NCBI RefSeq assembly: GCF_031679605.1 | Contig: NZ_CP117522.1 | Span: forward strand, 5,642,001-5,706,000 | From: Streptomyces luomodiensis | GTDB lineage: Bacteria; Actinomycetota; Actinomycetes; Streptomycetales; Streptomycetaceae | Length of the DNA: 64,000 nucleotides | Reading direction: 5' to 3' | Shown here: positions 1 to 7,200 of the stretch, in pieces | Layout of the letters: each line of letters opens with the position of its first letter | How positions within the stretch are numbered: position 1 is the stretch's first letter | Notes under the pieces: generated by a model | Databases searched by the model: none | What the model saw: the letters and a program-made list of their open reading frames with translations, nothing else | What the model was told of the DNA's origin: nothing | Made by a program: the position numbers and the translations under genes

Positions 1-2
1 GG

Positions 3-1634
3 CTCACCGGTGCGGTGTACCTCCCCCTGGACCCCGACCACCCCGCGCACCGCCTCGCGTACCAGCTCGCGGACTCCGGGGCCAAGGCGGTGCTGGCCGG
101 GGACGGGGCCGTGCCCGCGCGGGAGGGGGTGCCGGTGCTGCGCCTGGCCGACGTGGCGGGCCTGGCCGATGTGGCCGGCCTGGCCGACGTGGCCGCACGA
201 TCGGTTGCGGACGCACGATCGAGTGCGGACGCCCGGTCGGTTGCGGTGGTTCCCGACGCCGGTACTGGTGACGCTTCCGATCCCGGTGCCGACCCCGGTG
301 CCGGTCCCGACCCCGATCCGGCCGGGGCCGCCTACCTGATCTACACCTCCGGGTCGACCGGGCGGCCGAAGGGGACCCTGGTCTCCCACGGCAACCTCGG
401 CAATGTGGTGGGGCACTTCGCCGATGAACTCCGGGCCCGGCCGGGGGAGACCACGCTGTGGCTGACCACCTTCAGCTTCGACATCTCCGCCCTGGAACTG
501 TTCCTGCCGCTGGTCACCGGCGGACGTCTGGTGGCCGCGCCGGACACCGCGCGGTCCGACGGCCGTGTCCTGGCCGCTCTGCTGAGGGACCAGCGGGTCG
601 ACATCGTCCAGGCCACCCCGACCACCTGGCGGCTGGTGACCGACGACTGCCGGGAGCAGCTGAACGGGCGGCGCGTGCTGTGCGGCGGCGAACCGCTCCC
701 GTCGGCCCTGGCCGGGGAACTGGCCGCGGCCGGCTGTGAGCTGCGCAATGTCTACGGGCCGACGGAGACCACCATCTGGTCGACGTCCGGCCTGGTCGAG
801 CCGGGTTCCGGGGGTCCGGTGCACGTCGGCCGGCCGATCCGCGACACCCGGGTGTTCATCGCCGCCCCCGACGGTGCGGAACTGCCGGTGGGGGTGCGGG
901 GCGAGTTGTGCATCGCCGGTGGCGGAGTGGCCATCGGCTACCACGGCCGCCCGGAGCTGACCGCCGACCGGTTCCGGGACCACCCCCGCCACGGGCGCCA
1001 CTACCGCACCGGCGACCTCGCCCGGTGGCGGGGAGACGGCACGCTGGAGGTGCTCGGCCGCGTCGACCGGCAGGTGAAGCTGCGGGGCAACCGGATCGAG
1101 CTGGGCGAGGTGGAGAGCGTCCTCCTGGGCCACCCCGCCGTCCGGGCGGCGGCCGCACTGGTCGTCACGGGCGAGGCGGACGACGCCCGGCTGGTGGCGT
1201 TCCTCGTCGCCGAGGACGCCCCCGGCCTGGTCAACCAGGTCTGGGAGCATGCCCGCGGCAACCTCCCGGCCCCCGCGGTCCCCGGGGAGTTCCTCGTCGT
1301 CGACGCCCTGCCCACCACCGGAAACCACAAGGTCGACTATCTGGCGCTGGCCCGTCGGATACGGGACCGCGACCACGAACGGGCCGAGCCGTCCACGGCC
1401 GGGCCCGAGGACGAACTCGTAGGAAAACTCATCACGCTGTGGCAGGACGTGCTCGGCCGCACCGATCTGCACGCCCATTCCAATTTCTTCACCAGTGGCG
1501 GCCATTCCCTGCTGGCGGCGAAGCTCGCCCAGTCCGTTGAGGAACGGCTCGGCGTACGCCTTCAGCTCGCCGAAATCTTCACCAGGCCCAGCCCGGCCCA
1601 ATTGGCGGAATTCCTCCGATCCGGCGGCGAATGA
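3..1634 (+). CDS. NRPS adenylation + carrier (A-PCP) module, 5' end missing; glycine-like pocket
   Basis: Open from the left edge (LTGAVYLPLDP, the usual A2 region) to TGA at 1632-1634, so the N-terminus, and any condensation domain, lies outside the window. The adenylation domain activates an amino acid as its AMP ester and loads it on the fused carrier protein. Visible cores: A3 YTSGSTGRPKG, A4 FSFDISALEL, A5 NVYGPTETTIW, A7 YRTGDLARW, A8 GRVDRQVKLRGNRIELGE and A10 TTGNHKVD with its lysine. The carrier motif GGHSLL follows, with the phosphopantetheine serine at 1506-1508, and the protein ends about 40 residues later with no thioesterase or epimerase. Aligning by eye to GrsA, I read the specificity residues as D-I-L-Q-L-G-V-I-W-K, close to the glycine code as I remember it. 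A repeat-expanded segment lies between A2 and A3. The family is certain; the substrate is inference. Confidence 0.9.
   Translation, partial: LTGAVYLPLDPDHPAHRLAYQLADSGAKAVLAGDGAVPAREGVPVLRLADVAGLADVAGLADVAARSVADARSSADARSVAVVPDAGTGDASDPGADPGAGPDPDPAGAAYLIYTSGSTGRPKGTLVSHGNLGNVVGHFADELRARPGETTLWLTTFSFDISALELFLPLVTGGRLVAAPDTARSDGRVLAALLRDQRVDIVQATPTTWRLVTDDCREQLNGRRVLCGGEPLPSALAGELAAAGCELRNVYGPTETTIWSTSGLVEPGSGGPVHVGRPIRDTRVFIAAPDGAELPVGVRGELCIAGGGVAIGYHGRPELTADRFRDHPRHGRHYRTGDLARWRGDGTLEVLGRVDRQVKLRGNRIELGEVESVLLGHPAVRAAAALVVTGEADDARLVAFLVAEDAPGLVNQVWEHARGNLPAPAVPGEFLVVDALPTTGNHKVDYLALARRIRDRDHERAEPSTAGPEDELVGKLITLWQDVLGRTDLHAHSNFFTSGGHSLLAAKLAQSVEERLGVRLQLAEIFTRPSPAQLAEFLRSGGE
144..245 (+). 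repeat. In-frame 18-bp tandem repeats inside the A domain
   Basis: Three codon-aligned 18-bp copies at 144-197 encode LADVAG twice and LADVAA. They are followed by about 2.8 copies of a second 18-bp unit at 195-245 encoding ARSVAD, ARSSAD and ARSVA. A further Asp/Pro/Gly-rich run (DPGADPGAGPDPDP) continues to about 325. All of it lies just before core A3, where most A domains have a short loop, so it looks like a slippage expansion in a permissive surface loop. Confidence 0.85.
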
Positions 1635-1639
1635 TCCGG

Positions 1640-1665
1640 CCGGACGTCTCAGCCGGACGTCTCAG
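1640..1665 (+). repeat. Perfect 13-bp tandem duplication in the NRPS-P450 gap
   Basis: CCGGACGTCTCAG occurs at 1640-1652 and again at 1653-1665, immediately after the NRPS stop codon. The rest of this 90-bp gap shows no clear promoter or terminator, so the P450 gene is probably co-transcribed with the NRPS gene. Confidence 0.9.
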
Positions 1666-1724
1666 CCGCGGTTCGGAATTCGCCCGCACGACGCGCCGAT
1701 TCTTCTCCCCGACGTCAGGACACC

Positions 1725-2942
1725 ATGATGAGCGAGACCGCAACGGCAGCCACCGAAGAGGAAACCTTCTCCTTTCCCCAGCCCCGCACCTGTCCCCACC
1801 GGCCGCCCGCCGGCTACGCGGCGCTGCACGCCCACGGGCCCCTGGCCGAGGTGACCCTGTACGACGGCAGCACCGCCTTGCTGGTCACCCGGCACGCGGA
1901 CGCCCGCCGCCTGCTCACCGACCCCCGGGTGTCCTCGGAACGGGCCAGCGACGGATTCCCGATCATCACGCCCCGGCTGCTGGGCGCCCGGTGGTTCCGC
2001 ACCCTGGTCACCATGGACGGCGAGGAACACAGCATGTACCGCCGCATGCTGATCCCCGACTTCACGGCCAAACGGACCAAGGCCATGCAACCCGACGTCG
2101 AACGGATCGTCGACGACTGCGTCGACCGGCTGCTGGCGGCCACCCCGCCCGTCGACCTCATCAAGGACTTCGCCTCCGAGCTGTCCTCCCGGGTGATCTT
2201 CCATCTGCTCGGCGTCCCCACCGAGGACCAGGCCACCTTCCAGGAGCGCAGCGTCCGGCTGCTGACCGCCGCCGACTCCGACGAGGCCGAGGGCCCGCTG
2301 GCCGAACTCGTCGCCTACATGGACCGGCTGGTCTCCTCCAGGGACTCCGGAACCGGCACCTGGCTGCTGGACCGGCTCTCCGGCGAGGAGGTCGCCAAGG
2401 GCGAACTGGACCGCGGCGACCTCATCCGGATGGCCGTACAGCTTCTGGTCACCGGGCAGGGCACCACCGCGCAGATGATCGCCCTCGGCATGGCGACCCT
2501 GCTGGAACACCCCGACCAGCTCGCCTCGGTGCGCGCCGACCCGGACCGGATTCCCGCCGCGGTCGACGAACTGCTGCGCTATCTGACCATCGCGGACATG
2601 GCGGGCCTGCGCGTCGTCACCGAGGACATCGAGTTCCACGGGCAGGTCATCCCGGCCGGCAGCGGACTGATCATGCCCTACGCCCTGCTCAACCACGACC
2701 CCGAGACCTATCCCGAACCCGACCGCTTCGATGTGCACCGCGCGCCCCGCCAGCACTTCGCCTTCGGCTTCGGACCGCACAACTGCCTGGCGCAGGGCCT
2801 GGCCCGCATGGAGCTGGAAGTGACCTTCCGGGCCCTGCTGCGCCGGATTCCGTCCCTGCGTCTGGAGAAGCCGCTGAAGGAGCTGCGGCCGCGCGAGGCG
2901 GCCGATATGCAGGGGGTCTACGAGCTGCCGGTCATCTGGTGA
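1725..2942 (+). CDS. Cytochrome P450 monooxygenase
   Basis: Soluble heme monooxygenase of 405 aa, the normal length for bacterial class I P450s that take electrons from ferredoxin. The heme-binding loop FGFGPHNC carries the cysteine ligand at residue 354, and the K-helix ExxR motif is ELLR near residue 282. The I-helix reads TGQGTT where most P450s have (A/G)Gx(D/E)T(T/S), so the acidic residue is replaced by glycine. Start: ATG at 1725 (a second ATG follows at once), with a weak AGGA site at 1717-1720. It lies 90 bp downstream of the A-PCP gene in the same direction. Such pairs often oxidise a carrier-bound aminoacyl group, as in the NovH/NovI type, but the enzyme could equally oxidise the finished polyketide. 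The overall sequence resembles Streptomyces CYP105/CYP163-like enzymes; the substrate cannot be told from sequence. Confidence 0.95.
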   Translation: MMSETATAATEEETFSFPQPRTCPHRPPAGYAALHAHGPLAEVTLYDGSTALLVTRHADARRLLTDPRVSSERASDGFPIITPRLLGARWFRTLVTMDGEEHSMYRRMLIPDFTAKRTKAMQPDVERIVDDCVDRLLAATPPVDLIKDFASELSSRVIFHLLGVPTEDQATFQERSVRLLTAADSDEAEGPLAELVAYMDRLVSSRDSGTGTWLLDRLSGEEVAKGELDRGDLIRMAVQLLVTGQGTTAQMIALGMATLLEHPDQLASVRADPDRIPAAVDELLRYLTIADMAGLRVVTEDIEFHGQVIPAGSGLIMPYALLNHDPETYPEPDRFDVHRAPRQHFAFGFGPHNCLAQGLARMELEVTFRALLRRIPSLRLEKPLKELRPREAADMQGVYELPVIW

Positions 2943-2968
2943 CGCTGTCGGTCATCTGGTGACCTCGA
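2929..2968 (+). repeat. Tandem duplication of the P450 3' end
   Basis: CGGTCATCTGGTGAC occurs at 2929-2943, encoding the last residues VIW and the stop codon, and again at 2949-2963 with a 20-bp period. The second copy is outside the gene. The octamer GGGCTCCC then recurs at intervals up to about 3036. Confidence 0.85.
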
Positions 2969-3042
2969 CGCTTTGACGGGGGCTCCCGCCGGGGCTTTGG
3001 CGAGGGCTCCCACAGGGGCTTCCTACGGGGGCTCCCACGAGG

Positions 3043-3074
3043 TGGCCCCTGCCGGTCGTCGCCGGCAGGGGCCA
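3043..3074. terminator. Perfect 13-bp hairpin between convergent genes (bidirectional terminator)
   Basis: TGGCCCCTGCCGG at 3043-3055 and its exact reverse complement CCGGCAGGGGCCA at 3062-3074 enclose a 6-nt loop, TCGTCG. It lies 100 bp after the P450 stop and 17 bp from the end of the minus-strand oxidoreductase gene. There is no obvious U-tract, as is common for high-GC actinomycete terminators. Confidence 0.8.
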
Positions 3075-3091
3075 TCCGCGTACCGAGGCGC

Positions 3092-3973
3092 TCATTCCCC
3101 GCTGAGCGCCTCGATCACCGGGGCGAAGGTCTCCAGCCACGGCTCGTGCACGGTGAGGTAGCGGAAACCGAACCGGTCACGCCAGGAGCACACCTGGGCG
3201 GCGATCTCGTCCACCCTGCCCAGCAGCACGGCCGGCGCGGCGAGGAACTCCTCCAGGGACAGATCCGGCGTCCGCTCATGCCAGCGGCGGGCCTCGCCGT
3301 CCCGGTCGTCGGTGATCACGACATCCCGGACCAGGATGTTCAGCTCCACCTCGGCCGCCCGCGCACCGGCCGCCGAACGGAAGAAGGCGACCCGCTCGGC
3401 CATGACCTCGGCGCTGAGAATCCGGAACCCCTGCGGCGCGGGGCCCTTCGTCAGCGCGGAGAACCCCACGATGTCCGCGTGCCGCGCGGCCAGCGCGAGC
3501 AGCCGGTCGCTGTTGCCGCCGAGGAACAGCGGCGGACCGGGGCGCTGGATCAGCGTGTCGGCCCGTATCGCCTCCTCGTACGCGCCGGACAGGTGGTCGA
3601 TCGTCCGCTCGAGGTGGTCGATCCGCTCGGCCAGCGGCCGCCAGGGGAAGCCCGTCGCCTCGAACTCCTCCTTCCGGTGGCCCGCGCCGAGCCCGACCTC
3701 CAGCCGCCCGTCGGTGAGCTGATCAGCGGTCACGACGTCCCGCGCCAGCAGCGTCGGATTCCAGAACGAGGTGTTGAGGACGAACGAGCCGATCCGCGGC
3801 CACTCCGTCACCCCGGCCGCCGCGACCATCGCGGAGAACGGCGCGGGCAATCCGAGGTGATCCGGCACCAGAATCACGTCGTACCCGAAGCGCTCCGCCT
3901 GGCGGCATTTCTTGTTCCATTCCTCCCGTCCGCCCACCGAGTGCATCGCGACACCGAAACGAAAAGATCCCAT
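3092..3973 (-). CDS. F420-dependent luciferase-like (LLM class) oxidoreductase
   Basis: 293-aa protein with the luciferase-like monooxygenase TIM-barrel pattern: the N-terminal strand FRFGVAMHSV, then YDVILVPDHLGLPAPFSAM, and DQLTDGRLEVGLGAGHRKEEF with the Gly-rich region of this family. It resembles the short actinobacterial subgroup annotated as TIGR03621-type F420-dependent oxidoreductases; FMN is a less likely cofactor. Members carry out hydride transfer or oxygenation on varied small molecules in the cytoplasm. Start: ATG at 3971-3973 with a strong GGAGG site on the minus strand (3979-3983), 5 nt away. It is divergent from PKS1 and convergent with the P450, so it has its own promoter in 3974-4242. 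It may be a tailoring enzyme of this cluster or an unrelated neighbour; sequence alone does not decide. Confidence 0.85.
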   Translation of the reverse strand: MGSFRFGVAMHSVGGREEWNKKCRQAERFGYDVILVPDHLGLPAPFSAMVAAAGVTEWPRIGSFVLNTSFWNPTLLARDVVTADQLTDGRLEVGLGAGHRKEEFEATGFPWRPLAERIDHLERTIDHLSGAYEEAIRADTLIQRPGPPLFLGGNSDRLLALAARHADIVGFSALTKGPAPQGFRILSAEVMAERVAFFRSAAGARAAEVELNILVRDVVITDDRDGEARRWHERTPDLSLEEFLAAPAVLLGRVDEIAAQVCSWRDRFGFRYLTVHEPWLETFAPVIEALSGE

Positions 3974-4088
3974 GCATTCCTCCCAGGGCGGCCAACGGGC
4001 AATCGTTTAACGGTCAGCGTGGAGGAAATCGGCCCGCCCAGGAAGCGCGCGAAAAAGATCTAGGGGTGAATAGGGGGCGACCTTGGGG

Positions 4089-4117
4089 TTGGAGCGTTTC
4101 CCGCGGCTCACTAATTT
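4089..4117 (+). promoter_or_regulatory. Candidate sigma-70-like promoter for the PKS genes
   Basis: TTGGAG at 4089-4094 and TAATTT at 4112-4117 are separated by exactly 17 nt, matching the conserved positions of -35 and -10 boxes. The implied transcription start lies about 120 bp upstream of the PKS1 GTG. This is found by eye only; other promoters in this gap are possible. Confidence 0.35.
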
Positions 4118-4140
4118 CCGATGAGGTGGCGAAGAAGGCA

Positions 4141-4167
4141 AGTGGCCCGGCAGGAGTGGCCCGGCAG
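4141..4167 (+). repeat. 13-bp direct repeat (14-bp period) in the PKS1 leader
   Basis: AGTGGCCCGGCAG occurs at 4141-4153 and 4155-4167. It could be a regulator half-site pair, but it resembles the short duplications at other junctions in this window, so slippage is the simpler reading. Confidence 0.8.
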
Positions 4168-4242
4168 TGATGAGTGGGGCCACGCGCGTCGGCATTCGGC
4201 ATCAGCCACGAAGGCAGCCGTGGACGAAAGGGGCCGTGAGGC

Positions 4243-7200
4243 GTGAACAGCGAGCACGCGTCGGTTGAGGACGCCGTACCCGACGCCATAGCCGTGGTCG
4301 GCCTCTCCTGCCGCCTGCCGCAGGCCCCGAACCCCTCGGCCTTCTGGCGGCTGTTGTGCGAGGGAACCGACGCGATCACCGAGACGCCCCCGGAACGCCG
4401 CTCCCCGACGGCGCCGGCCGGCCCCGTACCGCGCGGAGGCTTCCTCGACCACCCCGACCGGTTCGACGCGGGCTTCTTCCGGATCTCCCCCCGCGAGGCC
4501 ACCGCGATGGACCCCCAGCAGCGGCTGATGCTGGAGCTGGGCTGGGAGGCGCTGGAGGACGCCGGAATCGTGCCGGACCTGGCCGCCGCGGGCCGGACCG
4601 GCGTCTACCTCGGCGCCTTCGCGGACGACTACGCGACCCTGTTCCACCGGAGCCCCGTCGAGGCCGGGGAACACACCCTCACCGGACTGAGCCGGGGGAT
4701 CGTCGCCAACCGGATCTCCTACGCCCTGGGCCTCAGCGGCCCCAGTCTGGTGGTCGACACCGGGCAGTCCTCGTCGCTGGTCGCCGTCCATCTGGCCTGC
4801 CAGAGCCTGCGCCGAGGCGAATCGGACCTGGCCCTGGCGGGCGGGGTCAACCTCATCCTCGCCCCGGACAGCACGGACGCCACCGAGAAGTTCGGGGCCC
4901 TGTCCCCGGACGGCCGGTGCTTCACCTTCGACCACCGGGCCAATGGCTATGTGCGCGGCGAGGGCGGCGGCCTGGTGGTGCTCAAGCCGTTCGCGGCCGC
5001 CCGAGCCGACGGCGACCACATCTACTGCCTCATCCGCGGCAGCGCGGTGAACAACGACGGCCCCGGCGCCGGACTGACCACCCCCACCACGCGCGGTCAG
5101 CAGGACGCCCTGCGCCGGGCCTGCGCCGAGGCCGGTGTGCACCCCTCGGACCTGAGTTACGTCGAACTGCACGGCACCGGCACCAAGGTCGGCGATCCGA
5201 TCGAGGCCCGCTCCCTGGGCGCGGTCCTCGGCGCCGCCCGCCCGGCCACCTCCCCGCTGGCCGTCGGCTCGGCGAAGACGAACGTCGGACACCTGGAGGC
5301 CGCGGCGGGGATCGTCGGCCTGATCAAGACCACCCTGGCCATCGAACACGGTGTGCTGCCCCCCACCCTCAACTTCGAACGCCCCCACCCCGATATCCCC
5401 CTGGACGACCTGAACCTCCGCGTCCAGACCACCCTGGGCCCCTGGCCGGACCGGGGCCGGCCGCGGGTCGCGGGGGTCAACTCCTTCGGCATGGGCGGCA
5501 CCAACTGCCATGTCGTCCTGGCCGAGCCCCCCGGCGGACCGGCCGCCGAGCAGCCGGCCCAGTTGGCGGAGGAGTCGAGGGACATATCGGTCCCCGCCCT
5601 GCCCTGGCTCCTGTCCGGCCGCACCGCACCCGCCCTGCGCGCCCAGGCCGGGCGGCTGCGCACCCACCTGGCCGAGAACCCGGCACTGCGCCCGGTGGAC
5701 GTGGCCTATTCGCTGGCCACATCGCGGGCCGCGCTGGAACAACGCGCGGTGGTGGTCACCCCGGGGGCAGCCGAGGCTGGGGAAGCCGCTGCCCATGGGC
5801 TGGGGGCGCTCGCGGCGGACGAGCCCGCCGCGGAGGTCGTCCGGGGTGTGGTGGCGGAGGGCACGTGTGCGTTGTTGTTCGCGGGTCAGGGGTCGCAGCG
5901 GGTGGGGATGGGGCGGGAGCTGTATGAGTCGTATCCGGTGTTCGCGGAGGCGTTTGACGCGGTGTGTGAGGGGTTCGCGCCGTTGCCGGTGAGGGATGTG
6001 GTGTTTGGAGCTGACCAGGAGCTGTTGGATCGTACGGAGTTTGCTCAGCCTGCGTTGTTCGCGGTTGAGGTGGCGTTGTTCCGGTTGGTGGAGTCCTGGG
6101 GTGTGGTCCCGGATTTCGTGCTGGGGCATTCGGTGGGTGAGTTGGCTGCCGCGCATGTGGCGGGGGTGTTCTCGTTGGGGGATGCGTGCCGGTTGGTGGG
6201 GGCGCGGGGTCGGTTGATGCAGGCGTTGCCTTCGGGCGGGGCGATGGTGGCGGTGGAGGCGTCCGAGGCTGAGGTGTTGGAGGCCCTGGCGGAGCGCGAC
6301 GGCGTTGATGTCGCGGCGGTCAATGGTCCGTCGTCGACGGTGGTGTCGGGTGTGGCGTCGGTAGTGGAGGCGGTTGCGGCGGAGTGGGAGGCGCGGGGTC
6401 GTCGGGTGCGTCGACTGCGCGTGTCGCACGCGTTCCATTCGTCCCTGATGGACGGGATGCTGGACGATTTCCGGCGGGTGGCGGAGTCGGTGGAGTACGC
6501 CGAGCCGAGGATTCCGCTGGTGCTGAATGTGTCCGGTCGGGTGGGTGTGCCGGATGGTGCGGAGTACTGGGTGCGCCATGTACGTGAGGCGGTCCGTTTC
6601 CACGATGGTGTCCGTGCCCTGGAGGCCGAGGGCGTCACCACATTCGTGGAGCTGGGGCCGGACGGGACGTTGTCGGGGATGGCTCAGGACAGTGTGGCCG
6701 GGGTGAGCGTCCCGGTCCTGCGGCGTGATCGTCCGGAGGCCGAGTCGTTGTGGCGGGCGGTGGCGACCGCCCATGTGCGGGGTGTGGCCGTGGACTGGCA
6801 CGCGGTCTTCGCCGGTAGCGGTGCCCGTCGCGTTCCCCTGCCCACCTACGCCTTCCAGCGGAAGCGCTACTGGCTGGGCGATCCCACCGAGGGCCCCACC
6901 GAGGGCGAGGCCCCCGCCGAGGCAGCCGTGGAGCCCGCCTCACTCGCCCGGCGGCTCCACGGCCGGCCCGAGGACGAGCAGGAACGGATCGTCCTGGACG
7001 TGGTGCGCGCCCATGCCGCCGCGGTGCTCGGGCACAGCACACCCCAGGACATCGACCCGGGACTGTCCTTCAAGGACCACGGCTTCACCTCGGGGACCTC
7101 CGTCGAGCTGCGCAACGCCCTCAACGAGGCCACCGCTCTCACCCTGCCGAGCAGCCTGCTCTTCGACCAGCCCACCCCGCTCGTCCTGGCCCGGCACATC

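Larger units (their letters stand above)
3974..4242. promoter_or_regulatory. Divergent intergenic control region
   Basis: This 269-bp gap separates the 5' ends of the minus-strand oxidoreductase gene and PKS1, so it must hold promoters for both directions. It is less GC-rich than its surroundings (AATCGTTTAACGG near 4001, GAAAAAGATCTAG near 4049). No open reading frame with a credible ribosome site was found in it. A 14-bp direct repeat and one candidate plus-strand promoter are listed separately. Confidence 0.6.

Noticed and set aside
1631..2962. Plus-strand frame of 443 codons overlapping the P450 gene
   Set aside because: Arg/Pro/Gly-rich frame-shifted reading of the P450 region, with no recognisable motif; the P450 frame has all heme and K-helix motifs.
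3146..4063. Plus-strand frame of 305 codons opposite the oxidoreductase gene
   Set aside because: Antisense to the LLM gene; composition is His/Arg/Glu-rich without domain pattern, and the minus-strand gene has a strong ribosome site and family motifs.
4141..4167. Regulator operator formed by the 14-bp-period repeat
   Set aside because: It is a plain direct repeat with no dyad symmetry, and equivalent duplications occur at most other junctions here, so slippage explains it without a regulator.
4282..5530. Loading KS as a broken condensing KS
   Set aside because: The Gln at the cysteine position within an otherwise intact domain, with both His motifs, first in the assembly line and followed by AT-ACP, is the known KSQ arrangement, not decay.
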